Of a stretch of 64,000 nucleotides of DNA, positions 51,796 to 63,895 are shown in pieces. Position 1 is the stretch's first letter; each line of letters begins with the position of its first letter. The notes under the pieces are model-generated. The model ran no database searches. It saw nothing but the letters and a program-made list of their open reading frames with translations, and was not told where the DNA came from. The DNA is from Homalodisca vitripennis. Its lineage: Eukaryota > Arthropoda > Insecta > Hemiptera > Cicadellidae. The DNA lies in assembly GCF_021130785.1 (NCBI RefSeq), contig NC_060208.1:50222501-50286500 (forward strand), read 5' to 3'. The position numbers and the translations under genes are program-made.

Positions 51796-52150
51796 TTCAG
51801 GACAACGGATTATAAGAAGGAGTGAAAGTCTCGACACGACAGCAGGTGTTGTGGATATATGAGACCCAATATCGCCGGTCTAGTTTAACGCTGAGTGATT
51901 GTGCACAACGTCTTGAATAACATCCATCCTCTCAATATTACTTCTTAGTAGACAGACATATACCGGAACATATAAACACATGTCAGGCCAAAGAATTATA
52001 AGAAGGAGCAGAAGTATTGACACGACAGCAGGTGTTGTGGAGATATGAGAACCAATATCGCCGGTCTAGTTTAACGCTGAGTGATTGTGCACAACGTCTT
52101 GAATAACATCCATCCTCTCAATATTACTTCTTAGTAGACTGACATAAACA
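51796..52150 (+). repeat. Local tandem duplication of the conserved block
   Basis: Two copies, 51796-51970 and 51979-52150, are nearly identical over about 165 bases (TATAAGAAGGAG, CACGACAGCAGGTGTTGTGG, TGCACAACGTCTTGAATAAC, CATCCATCCTCTCAATATTA). They are both similar to the single copy at 15217. The period is about 180 bases. The doubling is specific to unit C and more recent than the macro-repeat. Confidence 0.9.
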
Positions 52151-52452
52151 GAAATGTCTCAAAAATACAGTAGAACTAGCAGTCGGTTTATGAGGCGTGA
52201 AGCAGAAAAATCTTTAAAGATAATCAGGCGGCTGGCCTAAGAATTTATATTACACCAACAGCAGAATGTAAAAAATCATGAAGAAACGTAGCTGTGACAA
52301 ATATATGCAAGAAATTAAAATCATACTCTACGTTTTCCATATTCTTACTATTATATAAAATAGCTTTAAGTTTTACCTTCTTTACGTACGGTACTAAAAT
52401 CTAGGAATGTTTACACCTTCTAGTTTCCATAGAAATAAAAAATATATACCTA

Positions 52453-52454
<2 letters not shown>

Positions 52455-52501
<47 letters not shown>

Positions 52502-52517
52502 GTGTGTGTGTGTGTGT
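52455..52517. repeat. Compound (TA)n-(TG)n microsatellite
   Basis: (TA)n at 52455-52497 followed by about nine TG units at 52499-52517. It directly abuts the motif described at 52553-52574, a pairing that suggests the run belongs to the end of a mobile element. Confidence 0.95.
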
Positions 52518-52552
52518 AGAAAAGAGCCAAAATATTAATATTGATTTACTAT

Positions 52553-52576
52553 ATTTCGCATTACGCTTCTTCAGGT
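52553..52576 (-). ncRNA. Hammerhead-ribozyme-like core, possibly from a Penelope-like element
   Basis: On the minus strand, CTGAAGA (52574 down to 52568) is followed by AGCGTAATGC and then GAAAT. CUGANGA and GAAA are the two invariant core strings of hammerhead ribozymes, which Penelope-like elements are known to carry. The intervening stem is weak, three pairs at best, so activity is doubtful. The proposed element also includes the flanking AAAAGAGCC and (TG)n. Confidence 0.35.
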
Positions 52577-54015
52577 ACAATTAACTAAATAATAACACAT
52601 AACATTACCAAAAACATAAATTTAAACAGATAAAAAGTTTAATAAACATAATATTTTTTTAAAGCATAATATTTCAAACTGTGGGTGTAAACATGTCATG
52701 CCTGTTCAGATTATTTAAATTTATTATGGAAGATTCCAGCCATAAGAAAATTTAGATTTTGTGACAAAATCTAATTTGTTATAATTAAAGGTCCATTACT
52801 CAAACGTAAAGCAAGTGACGTTGCTTTGTTTTGTTTGTAATATGATTGGTCGACAATTTAATATGACGTTATAGATTTATATTACAAAACTGGATTTAAA
52901 ATTAAAAAATCCAAAAAACTACTCGTAAGTACAAGATCAACTTTAAGAGTACTTTATAACTACGAAGTTAAAATTGTGCATATTTGCCAATACATTAGGC
53001 TATATTACAAGATGAATCCGTATTTAGTGTTAAAAGGCTTTTAAAAATCTGGAATATTACTATACTACTCAAGTTATATATTTTTTTTAATATTGATTTC
53101 AATTAAACTCAATGTAGCCTGTAATAATATTGGTATTTGTGAATCCCATAATAATATCACATCATAATAAGCTCTCCCTTCTCTAGGTACCGGGACTCAC
53201 ATGAGTTTTATAAAATGAAGCATTAAGTAGAAACTGGGACTGTACACGTATGGCATGCATTGAAATGGATTATTTAAAGAAAGCTAACTACTCGGAAGCT
53301 ATGACCATTACTTCCATGAGAGGAAGGAATTTGCAACAGGAAGTAAGGAAAAGAAGAGCAAATTTAGACATTTTAGGTTAAGTTGACTTACAGAATATAA
53401 GATAAGTATCTTAAACAACACATACATGGAAAGTTCATAGTGTTAGGATTATTTTCATATATTTCACTTACAAAATACAAAGGATGTATATATTACACCC
53501 ATAGTTACAATTACCAGAAGTATTTGTAATCAATGTTCACCTCGTGAAAGAATTGTCATATTTGTATTTAAAGCAGGTTATAGTTATTATGGCTCAGTAT
53601 AAAGAGTTAATTGAAAACATGTATAAATAACAATACAAATTAATACAGAATTCTCTCAACTTCCTTTCGAGAGAGTTCAAAGTGGCTGTAAATCACACAC
53701 AAGAATTTCACAAAGGTAACCTGCCCTCTCTATGGCTGTTATGAATTGCATAGCATTTCGATTCTCTTATCTACAAATAGTTATAAGCTAAAGTACTCAA
53801 CGAAGGCTTTGTGTATTTATTGTTTAGCAAAAATAAATGTCTTTAGAGTTTGCTGTGGCATTTATGATAATTGCACCCCAAAGTGCATCTGGATAACAGA
53901 CTATAGCAATTCTGGAAGTAATCAATCATTTATGTGTGACCCATTGAAGTACAATATGCTCACTTCCAGCAATGTGAAAATAGACATTAATACTACGAGT
54001 ATAATGTGACGATGT

Positions 54016-54432
54016 AATGAGTATGGGGACGATGGCTGATGGGGCTGGGCAGGGATCGGGTTAAGCAAGTGATTGCCTTGATCACTGGACACGGCCACTT
54101 CAGGAAACACCTAAACACTCTAGGTTTACGAAATGAGGCCTCGGAGTGTAGACTCTGCAATAAGTCTGAAGAGACTGCAAAACACATAATACTGGACTGT
54201 GAGAGACTGGGAGCAAGGAGAAGGGCTCTTTTCGGTGACAAACAACCAGGCGACGAACCAGATGCTAGTATCGGGGAAAAGCTTCTTAGCCTAATTAAGG
54301 GCACGAAGATAGGCTTACCCCTCTAACATCAAAGGGGCACACAATAAGCTCAGGTTGACGTGTGAGGATCTATGAATCCACCCCAATATCCCAAAGGAAA
54401 AAAAAAAAAAAAAAAAAAAAAAAATGAGTATG
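54016..54432 (+). mobile_element. 5'-truncated LINE insertion with poly(A) and target-site duplication
   Basis: AATGAGTATG precedes the insert (54016-54025) and follows the A-run (54423-54432). The tail is about 25 A at 54399-54423. The insert is GC-richer than unit C. The corresponding place in unit A (near 17440-17460) reads continuously without the insert, so the ancestral empty site is visible. The perfect duplication and long tail indicate a recent event. Confidence 0.92.
54033..54326 (+). pseudogene. C-terminal end of LINE ORF2 with zinc knuckle
   Basis: The frame through ATG 54039 reads RDRVKQVIALITGHGHFRKH, then LGLRNEASECRLCNKSEETA, then KHIILDCERLGARRRALFGD, ending GTKIGLPL and TAA-type stop at 54324-54326. 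ITGHGHFRxHL and the C-x2-C-x7-H-x4-C pattern (CRLCNKSEETAKHIILDC) are typical of the end of R1- and jockey-type ORF2. The frame is unbroken. The endonuclease and RT are absent through 5' truncation, so it cannot move on its own. About 70 bases of 3' UTR follow before the poly(A). Confidence 0.88.
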
Positions 54433-57400
54433 ACTCAACTTCTTATAAACATAAGCTTTATCAGGCACGCACAATTAGGTTGAAATATGAGAGCTTAATG
54501 GTGAGGATCCTCAGATCGGATTGTAAATTTATTAACTAAATTAAATATTCTAAAATGAAGTTTCCCCACAACTTAATAAAATCTCTAAACGTTATAATTT
54601 ATAATGTATATTAAGCTAAATGAGGCTAAAAATCCACGAGTACTTTAACGATTTTGATACGTTTAATACAAATATTGTAAATATTACGTCTTTGGAATTG
54701 ATTTATCCACAAGTGTGTAATCAAACCAGATCTTAACTCCTGATTTCACTAGTGACGTCTGTGACAACTTCAGATTTAAGATCTCTACTAAGTGGAATGT
54801 GAAATGTTACTGAATTCAACATCCGTAAAATGGTAAACATCTATAATATCTAAGTACCTACAGTTAATTATAAGACAATTCTACTACAATTCCTTTGTTG
54901 TTTTTCTTTTTTTACCAAGTTTATTATATTTTCGACTTATTAAAATGTCTTATATTTACTATGTTTTAATTGATCAATACTGCAACTAAATTTTTAATGT
55001 TTCATATAATGTAATAAATCACCTGTATACAAATTCTTGAAATATAATTCTACACTAACACAAGCTGCAAATCTGTGTGTCAGCGTACAATTAAAAATTC
55101 ACTGAAATTCGACATTCAAAATTTACTCAAAGTTGCCATCCGAAAGTGAAAAAGTCTGACAAAATAATCCCATTCAAATTAGTCATTTTAAAACCTTATG
55201 CAATTATTATACTGTTTACTTCAATACTTCATGGGCTAATTTTCTTCTATCAACATCTACATGAGGACATGTCGGTAGCATGATTTATATTCGGTTTAGG
55301 CGAGATCTCTTTACAGAAATATTTCTTTAATACGTTTGAAAAAAATCTAAAGTTATTTTACGATCATTAATTTCATTTCTGCTTAAAAAATCACACAAAA
55401 ACACCTCGAGGTTGCTGTGGAAAATACGGTGAGCATATATCATCGTGTAGCAATGTATACTATAACACACGTAAACGATTATATTATATTAACGATTTCA
55501 GGTAACATGGTTTAAGCAATCACCTACTTCCGGCAGTAAAGTGAATAACACTACCGCAATATTGTGCTTGATAAGGAAATACATATAATGTTTAATGTAT
55601 TATTTATACGATTATGATACTTTCATAAGTTTATTATTTAGAAATATGATTTAAAAATGTTTAACTTAGTTTGGTGGCACAATCCATCTTTAGTCTGCAT
55701 GGGAGCTGTACGAATTGATGCATTGTACAATTGCCTGTACGTCCGTCTTTACACAAGATATCTCAAGAATAAAGAGAGATAAAGAGAGTGCCGTAATTAA
55801 AATATTTGAACTAAACTTAGCATAATTGCACATACCTTACATGAGTTTGTTAGCTATCTTAACAAAAAATATGTTTCAAAATGGTGGCCCTTAAAATTTT
55901 TGGCTGTAAACTAATTATCAACATAGATCCCAAATATTAACTTAGATGCATTATTAGTAATTATAAACCCCTTTTAATATTAAAAGTTTTTTAATATCTC
56001 TGAAAGTTTCAAGATGGCGACAATTCACAATTTGGACAAGAAATGGTTATGTATTAGTTATTATGTATTATAGCAAAAAAGGTGTATTAGCATTCTCAGG
56101 TCATTTACAATAATATATACTACATTGGGCAGTATTTGTACCGTAGTTATTAATAGATATATACAAAACTTGGTACAGAAGCAATATTTATATACTATAT
56201 AGCTTGGATATGTTCGTTGACTAATTAGATGATTCAAGTTGGTGGGTTCGAAAAAAAATTTAACTGTACTAATTCCCAATGTAGAAGCAAAAATCAATTT
56301 TCAATACATATTGTGTGTATGCTCGAAAAACAATGATAAAGTATACGTCATCATATATTATAACGCAAGACAAACTAGTGTTTTAGAATTCAAAGTTTGT
56401 TCGTACGTATTATTTGATATCTCGTAAGCTTTCCAGATAGCCGGTGTACAAAGTGTTAAGTATTATAGAAAATTGTGGGAATATTGTAAACATACGATAA
56501 CTATCGTTGTTAATGGATTCAGATTACAATAGACAATATTTACACACAGCTTGGTTCACATTGTTAGCCAATCTTAACCATTCAAATGTTTGAAGACTGC
56601 GGTAATTAGAATTTGGTATAATATTTACCTCGGGTTTTTAATAACGTAGATCAAACTAGACATTTAAATCTAAATATTCAAGCAATTTCAAACAAAATTT
56701 ATTCATACTCACTTTTTGATGACTAAAGCTTTCTAGAGAGTTTAAAGCTATATAAGTATATAACGGTTTAAGTTAATATGATTAGAAACATAGTTTTGGA
56801 TTTTTTTTAACTAAATCAAGTTATTGTTTTTAGAAAAAATGTATGTTTACAAATCTTTCTTGTAAGGTTATGGAGTTTTGAAATGTTTAATTTGATGCGA
56901 TTATACTAATATAAAATATTGAGAGTGTCCCATCAGTGTTGTGCAAATTTAAGATTTAAACTAATAATGCATATTCAATTGACATTTAGACTCCAGCTTC
57001 ATATGAAATACACCATTCTTACTAGGGTGCCGGATATTTTGTGTTCTCATTTATCTTATGTACAAAATATAAAACATATATTTTAGTAATTTTAACAAGA
57101 AAAAAATTACCCAAAACTAAAACAATGCATGTCCAATAGTATATATGTTTAGATTTACACAAATAATAATAATTTCTTGTTATTTATCAAGAAGTATATG
57201 AGTAAAGCTATAATTTAAGGTATAGGTTGATTTTTTGAACACTCAAGAGGGAAATTTATGCTGTTTTGCACACATCCGAGAGATGTAAGTAAGATAGATA
57301 ATACATAAAGTTAATTTTAATTAGATAATCAAATAATAAATTTGGAAAGTCGTGAAGCATGAAAAACAATGACAAACTAACTATTATTTTCATATGATTC

Positions 57401-59194
57401 TGACGTTTTTTTAAATGTTTGTTATCTGTGTATAATTTTATTTTCTATTGATCCTATAATTGATTTTAAATGGTAAAATGTGTTAAGGGAGTTTTGTACG
57501 CTGTAAATTGAAGCTGTAAAACAGACTTCCCTTGTCGCCGGCAGCTAAGCCTGGTTTGAATATTTAAAAGAAACAGTTTTACATCAACTGTAAAGCTGCA
57601 GCGTGTTTTACGACGAGTGACCTGAATGTCACTAATGTACTAGTAATCAAAAACAGCTCGAATTTCTCCCCAATATTCCAAGATTGTTGATTGCATACCT
57701 TCTGTTATTTCAAAAACATTAGAACAATTTTAGGCTTGTAGAGTAATCCTGAAGTCGAAGTCTTAAATTTAGTAGCTAAAGCATGATGTAGCAAATGGAT
57801 ATACTTTATGTAGCTCTAAAATGGATGTAGCATATTTTGGGTACATATTATTACAGTTTTCATAGTAAAGTGCTTAAGATTTTAAGCAAAGTTGTGCATT
57901 TTTTTATTTTGGGTTATTCGCATGTGCACTTCTTGTTGGCATGTAATATATTCCTGACACCATAGTTGAAGATGTTGCTCAGATCAAGAATATGTATAGG
58001 ATCTATTCCCAAAAGCGTGCATCGAGCCAACAACATATACTTTCAGTCCTTGTTTATTCCAGTCTAAGGCATTTCTAGCGACATACAGCTGAGTGCGTTT
58101 TAACACCGACCAAAAAATTTTATATACGTACACAGTTTTGAGAAGTGTACTAAAGTTATAAAGCGTCTACTTTCGGCCATTGCAATTTAATTTCGGTTTA
58201 AGATATTTCGATGTCATAGTTCGCTTTCCTTTGTTTAGTCGATCCAGATATAAATTCATACGTAGTTCTAAGCAGCCTCCTTCTATCAAAAAAGAAATAA
58301 GATGTACAACGGTATTAAAATGAGTAGTCAAAGACGGACAAGTACTTCTTCTGTGTTACCTGCATTATACTATTGACCAGGTACTGTATATATCTACTCA
58401 AATTTTATTATTTGGAGAATATATTAAATTAATAAGAAGTGTTGTTACTTTCAAGCTTATTCTATAGTTTAAAGACTATCAATGGACACAAATTTAAAAT
58501 TGACAATAATAAACTAATGATATGATACTTTGGTATCAAAATACTTTTTTATTTTGGATGTCCCAATTATATAAGAAGGTGCATTTATTATGTATATTTT
58601 CCCAAATTTAGAGACCAATGGGGCGGAGCTCTTAGGTTGGAGAACAAATTTTTCCTTAGTAAGCGTCTAAGTCATAAGATAAACGTATAAACCGAATTTC
58701 CTGTCTCTATCTTTTATGGTTTTTTGAGCATTGATGAATCAGTAAGTTAGTCAGGACGTCTATTTATAAATATTTCCCTAAATTAATAATTGTTTTGCAA
58801 AATTAGAAGGATTTTTATCTTATATACTAGTACTTTGAGCTTATTTGATTAAATCAGTAATATATGTTCGTTCGTATCTATATTTAGGGGAAGTTAGATT
58901 ATTTAAATTTATTTCAGGAGATTAACAAGAAATCATTCTAAAACAATGTTCATATGCGTTGAAGAGAATGTTTACATTTTATTTCAATAGATCGATATAT
59001 CTAATTATTTAACAACTTGGGATAGAGTTAAATATAGTTTAAACATGAAGCTACAAGAGTTGCGCGGGTTGATATTTGCATGAACCTGCAGAGTTTACTT
59101 TACTCAAGATAATCTAAAGTCTTGCAATAGTTTGTCATTGAAAGCATGATACAAGAAATAATCGGAAGAAATATATAGTTAGAAATAATGTCCT

Positions 59195-59465
59195 CCCTAT
59201 TAAGGGCACGACCAGCCCATAATGAAGTGTCGTTGTCTGTCCGTCTGTGTGATAACTCTCTTGATAGAAAGATACTAGAGATTTTAAACTGGTATGTAGG
59301 TTCCTTGTGGTTCATGAAGGAACATTATTGATTTTGGAGTAAAATGCAGTCGATTTGTCTTTCCCTCTACCGTTTGTGCAATATTACTTGATAGACATAT
59401 CGTATGGACTTAGTTTCATGGGTTCCTTATGGTTCAAGGAAGAACCCAAATTTTTTACTATTCCT
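59195..59465. repeat. Two similar hairpin-bearing blocks
   Basis: GGTTCCTTGTGGTTCATGAAGGAACA (59299-59324) and GGGTTCCTTATGGTTCAAGG, then AAGAACCC (59429-59456), are related, each with GGTTC and GAACC arms. Each follows a TGTCCGTCTGTGTG- or TGTCTTTCCCTCTACCG-type pyrimidine stretch and a TTGATAGA word. The spacing is about 130 bases. It looks like a decayed two-unit repeat of unknown origin. Confidence 0.5.
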
Positions 59466-60469
59466 TCTGGTTTCGCCTAGGCTAGCGTTAAAATCTGTTG
59501 ATAATTAATGGTTATAACTCAGTTATTATGAATATTTCTTTATGCAAAATGAAAATAATTTTAAAATTTCTCATGTCTTTTAAAACAACGATGTATTTAC
59601 ATAATATTTTGTATTTCATATTATATTTCAAGGTAACGGCTATACAAACTGCTCTATAGTTAAACATATTTACATACATAATATCTGATTGGTTGCAACT
59701 AAATTAAAGTCCACATTTGAATAAATATACTTAGACGCTCCTCATGATTTTGTTATGAAATTTTTCTATTTAATCGTGTTTCTAAATAATTTGAAAGTGT
59801 TAAAATTATGTTGTCATGCGAACCTTAAGAGTGTGCACTCAGTGCAGTATAAATTAAACTTATAAACAAGTAACGGATATCCAAACGGATATTTCGAGAT
59901 GAGGCCTACTTGTGATTCTGTATTTTCCGTCACATCCCCGGGAGGGGATCATCTTAATCATATCTTAGTATTACTTAAATTTAACCAATTGTTAAAATTT
60001 TTAAATTTATTTACTACTGTATAGAATTACAGTTTTCCATTGTAATAAAATCCAATGTGCATTCATTAGAACAAATATTAGTTTTGTGATGCTCAACAAA
60101 AAAACATTAGAGCATTTATTTAGTATTTTATTACAATTCTCACTTTTTCTTATATAAAATATGGAGATTTATGATTTTTTTGCTTATTTCAAATTCTTAA
60201 AAGCATAGTATGTTTAACCCAAAATATTATTTCAAAACGTATTCTTTCGTAGTGGGAATATTCATTCCCCCCCAGTCTTTTTTTACTGGGTTATAAAACG
60301 ATTGGGACATTTTTATTAATAGATCTTTATTATGTGATCTAAAATAGAAATTGGACTTGATAAAAATATTGATCTAATACTAACTGCTTTCAAATAATTA
60401 ATTTAAATATTGAATTTCTTTGCGTTTCAGTTATTAAAAAAAATCAAAAAAGTATATAATGTTTTCTAA

Positions 60470-60535
60470 CATTTGCCATCGTTAGACGATAGTAAAACGT
60501 TTCGACGATTGTACAATTCGTGTTTAAGATATAAC
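60470..60535 (-). repeat. Minus-strand copy of the element motif at 63811
   Basis: CATTTGCCATCGTTA at 60470-60484 is the exact reverse complement of TAACGATGGCAAATG near 63874. Further along the minus strand there is CGAAACG, preceded by an ACGAATTGTACAATCGT hairpin. CGAAACG then TAACGATGGCAAATG occur in the same order at both places, so both derive from one repeat family. The CTGANGA part is altered here (CTTAAAC). Confidence 0.55.
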
Positions 60536-60647
60536 GATGTAATATTTTCGAAACAATATTGTACTTTTAACCATCCATCCTCAATTACTAAGTTTAAATG
60601 AAAAATCATATTCAGCGGGAAATACACAGAGTACCTTACAGTATAAG

Positions 60648-61240
60648 GACATGCCACATTCTCCCACTGAGGTCAGAACAAGGAGGGTGCTGTCAGAACA
60701 ACAGTTGACCATAATTGTTATCCCTGATCACCATATGGGATGAAACAAACATGCAGTATAAGCACGTGTAACCTTCTCCCACTAGGGTTTTACTGCTATT
60801 AGATCAACATTCGATCACAGGCTTTATCCCTTATCACCATATGGGATGAAACAAACATGCATTATAAGCACGTGTAACCTTCTCCCACTAGGGTTTTACT
60901 GCTGTTAGAACAACAGTCGATCACAGGCTTTATCCCTTATCACCATATGGGATGAAACAAACATGCATTATAAGCACGTGTAACCTTCTCCCACTAGGGT
61001 TTTACTGCTGTTAGAACAACAGTCGATCACAGGCTTTATCCCTTATCACCATAAGGGATGAGACATACACATACTTGAGTTATTAGCACGTGTACACTCT
61101 CCCTCTAGGGTATTACTGCTGTTAGAACAACAGTCGATCACAGTCCTTATCCCTTATCACCATAAGGGATGAGACATACACATACTTGAATTATTACCAC
61201 GTGTACACTCTCCCTCTAGGGTATTACTGATGTCAGAACA
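60648..61240. repeat. Minisatellite of about 5.5 units, sister of the 20570 array
   Basis: CCATATGGGATGAAACAAAC starts repeat at 60731, 60837 and 60943, a 106-base period. The last units change to CCATAAGGGATGAGACATAC as in unit B. Conserved parts are GCACGTGTAACCTTCTCCCA, CTAGGGTTTTACTGCTGTTA and GAACAACAGTCGATCACAGG. It sits at the place homologous to the unit B array and shares the entry (GAACAAGGAGGGT) and exit (GGTATTGCTGGCATGTT) sequences. Confidence 0.92.
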
Positions 61241-62029
61241 TGGGCTGATTGATTAGCGGTATTGCTGGCATGTTCGCCCAGAGGTTGTATTGGACAAATA
61301 CAAGTCTTTTTTTCTTCAGTATTAAAATACTCGCGTTTAAATTCAGAATTTTGAAAACCAAATGATGCAAGGATTTATGAGTATTTATAAATCGCTTTCT
61401 ACACTAAATCTTTTTCGAAATACATAACTAAAATTATGTTTATGCCACCAGTAGTAGCAGTCCCAATTCCAATGGTAACAGGATAGGAATTTGTATGTAG
61501 ACCTAAAAAAAATCCATAACGTTGTCTACTAATCGGCCAATTCCAACAGTCCTATCTTTCACAAAACAATTAACATAATTTTGTTCTTTTGTAAGTACTT
61601 TTTTTACGTTTTTTTATGTATACAGCGGAGACGAAGTTACTATCTCATGAATGGAAAACTGCACTATTGAAGAATTTAAACCATCTAATTTTGTGTTAAA
61701 GTAAAATCCATATGCTATATTGATCATAGAAAAATACAAAGTCTAGAACATTGTCAAAAGTAAATATAAGTAAACCTCCTTTATATTTTAATGCTAAACC
61801 ACTACAGTTATATTAAAAAAATCGAATTAATAAAAGAATCAAATATTAGTTAACAAAGTTTCACAACCAGGACAAGTGAGTAAAATACTCTAAACTAGAG
61901 GAGGACCCTTCACCAATTAAAACTTTTTCAGTTTCGATCGGAACAAATGTAAACTATCGCAGTATCTAATTAGTTTAGGCAGTTAACCGTATGGTATAAC
62001 TTTGGTTCAAGATACTGAATCAATATTTT

Positions 62030-62248
62030 AGGACATTGAATCGGAACATACCAATTATAATTATTTTGTGCCTTGTTTCAAATCAGGTTAGAACTAAACA
62101 ATTAGCTCGGTGTATAAAAGTGTGCACACAGACAGAATCTGTAATATTGAGGGTAGAGTTAACGGTTCCTCTGCAGAAAGAATCTAACTGCAGCTATCCC
62201 GACCTTCCAGGCCACACATTATTCGAATTGATTTTTTCTGTAGTTTAA
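62030..62248 (+). other. Exon-like open block, best copy of the 24175 block
   Basis: An acceptor-like TTGTTTCAAATCAG precedes GTTAGAACTAAACAATTAGC, which opens VRTKQLARCIKVCTQTESVI and continues to SYPDLPGHTLFELIFSVV and TAA (62246-62248). Read from 62036 (TTG) the leader is hydrophobic (NIPIIIILCLVS). AATAAA lies at 62392. In unit B the same block is broken. The ratio of silent to replacing changes is about neutral, so a real exon is possible but unproved. I do not recognise the sequence. Confidence 0.3.
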
Positions 62249-62539
62249 ATTTATACAACGTACAGGTACATCTTATAAAACAGTAAAACTTTATTATTTA
62301 AACGTGTAGATTAACTCAACCGATGTCTATCTTAATAATGCTATACGATTAATGACGTTATTATTTCATAAAATAGCATAATTAACCTTGCTCAATAAAT
62401 TACACGAATTAAACTCAGTTTTATTAAATTAGTAGTATTGGGTTTATAAAACTATTGAATGGTTACACATGAAAAAGGAACACATATTTGTTTAATAATG
62501 TCATACAATATGTAGTTTCATTTTGTTGTTTTAATAATA

Positions 62540-62830
62540 TAATACTGTGTATCCTTTTCCTGCGGCACAGACTTGTCTTTATTATCTTTTCGTATACAAA
62601 GGGAACTTATTGTTCTTCAGGTTGGATATTACATGGAATATTTTAATATTGCTGTGTACACGAGGTAACAATATGACATTATTGCTCTTTGTTTCCTGAA
62701 ATAAATAGGAATACACTATAATGCACTGAAAGACTCATCATACAATATATAGATCTGCAAGAACACAAGAAACACATTAAATTTACTTATACACATAGAA
62801 CATTAGAAACAGTAATTGGCTAAGTGTTAG
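62540..62830 (+). repeat. Unit D copy of the promoter-like block
   Basis: It is nearly the same as 24640-24940: CCTGCGGCACAGACTTGTCT, CTTATTGTTCTTCAGGTTGG, ATATTACATGGAATATTTTA and TTGCTGTGTACACGAGGTAAC. The TATA-like word is TATACAAA. This is the highest similarity seen between any two units away from the tandem arrays, so either gene conversion or constraint has acted. Confidence 0.6.
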
Positions 62831-63810
62831 AAATGCGTCTCATTCGAGAGACTACAAAATCTATCCTATATTTGTACACTATTTTTAATATATATTTATA
62901 TAAGTTAAATATAAGTTACAAACTTTCAATTATAGATAAGACTTACTTTAATATGAAGAATACTGAGTTCGATGATGGTGCATTAATTACATACACAGCT
63001 CTGGTAAGCCTACTTCTATGGAAAGACAAATATGATAGGTTATAGCCAAAAGTTAGATAGTTGTCTTTTGTCTTTTTTATCTAATACTTAATATTTTATA
63101 TAAATGTATTGTTAAAAGTCTATTAATCATGGCATTATTACTTGTGTGTTTGGTGTTTATGAACTGAAAATATTATTAAAATTTATAACGGGAATTAGTA
63201 CATTAGATCAAAAGTTCAATCCAGAACTTAGCATAGTTCTTGCCGACTGCTTTAAAAGGAATCTCGGCGTCCATTCCTGACCATCTTATGTTTAAACATA
63301 TTTTCTAAGGTAGATGAGTACAGGCTTAATCGCTAAAATACTGCACGAAGAATACTTATTTATTATTTATTTATTATGGTAATTATAAATGTAACAAATT
63401 TGAAAATAGGAAACGTTTTACATTGACCATTTGATTAAATTGGACACATTCCCAATTAATATTTCCGAATTTTTTTAAAACAATATGGGATTTTCCGCTA
63501 CATTAAAGACCGGAGGAGCGTAATCCTGTAACGTGTAAATATTTTACAAGAAAAGCTAAAAAAGTGTATATACATATTAAGACAATTTTTAACATAAGAC
63601 ATCTAACATAATTCTGTGACATAAAGAATGTAACAATGTTACTTGTTAAGAAACTAGCTCTGTGCATGTTAAGTGCATGTTTATAGAGTTAGTGAAGTTG
63701 ACAAACAACATGTAGGTTGTGATTCCTGACTTAGGCGTGCCAGAACGCTTTAGTAAGATTTGTTTATTTTAACCTAGTTTGTAATATTATGTATTAGGTT
63801 AGTTCTTTAC

Positions 63811-63895
63811 CTGAAGAAGAGATCAGATTGCAGATATCGAAACGTAGTGTTACTGATTTATTGTTTCACTTAACGATGGCAAATGTCCGGAAAAT
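63811..63895 (+). ncRNA. Hammerhead-like motif and flank, Penelope-like candidate
   Basis: CTGAAGA (63811-63817) and CGAAAC (63838-63843) flank a 20-base spacer with only weak pairing, followed by TTAACGATGGCAAATGTCCG, then GAAAATCCTG and TTTCCTTC. The two core strings are those of a hammerhead ribozyme. The same downstream words recur inverted at 60470. No reverse transcriptase or GIY-YIG endonuclease relic is visible in the window, so the Penelope link is by analogy. Confidence 0.35.

Larger units (their letters stand above)
49300..56980 (+). repeat. Macro-repeat unit C (5' incomplete)
   Basis: Its order of shared blocks is 49.4 kb (as 24.7 and 62.55), 50.7-51.1 (as 14.2-14.5), 51.8 and 51.98 (as 15.2), 52.33 (as 15.85 and 26.74), 53.18 (as 16.69 and 27.64), 53.65 (as 17.1 and 30.85), 53.88 (as 17.3), 55.3 (as 7.6) and 56.6-56.98 (as 17.56-17.96). 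It carries a young LINE insertion at 54026. It contains roughly 2 kb (54.5-56.6) missing between the corresponding points of unit A near 17.5 kb. No gene proven. Confidence 0.65.

Noticed and set aside
53746..54009. 87-codon frame before the LINE insertion
   Set aside because: The matching region in unit A (17165-17450) is closed by stops and shows no conserved frame.
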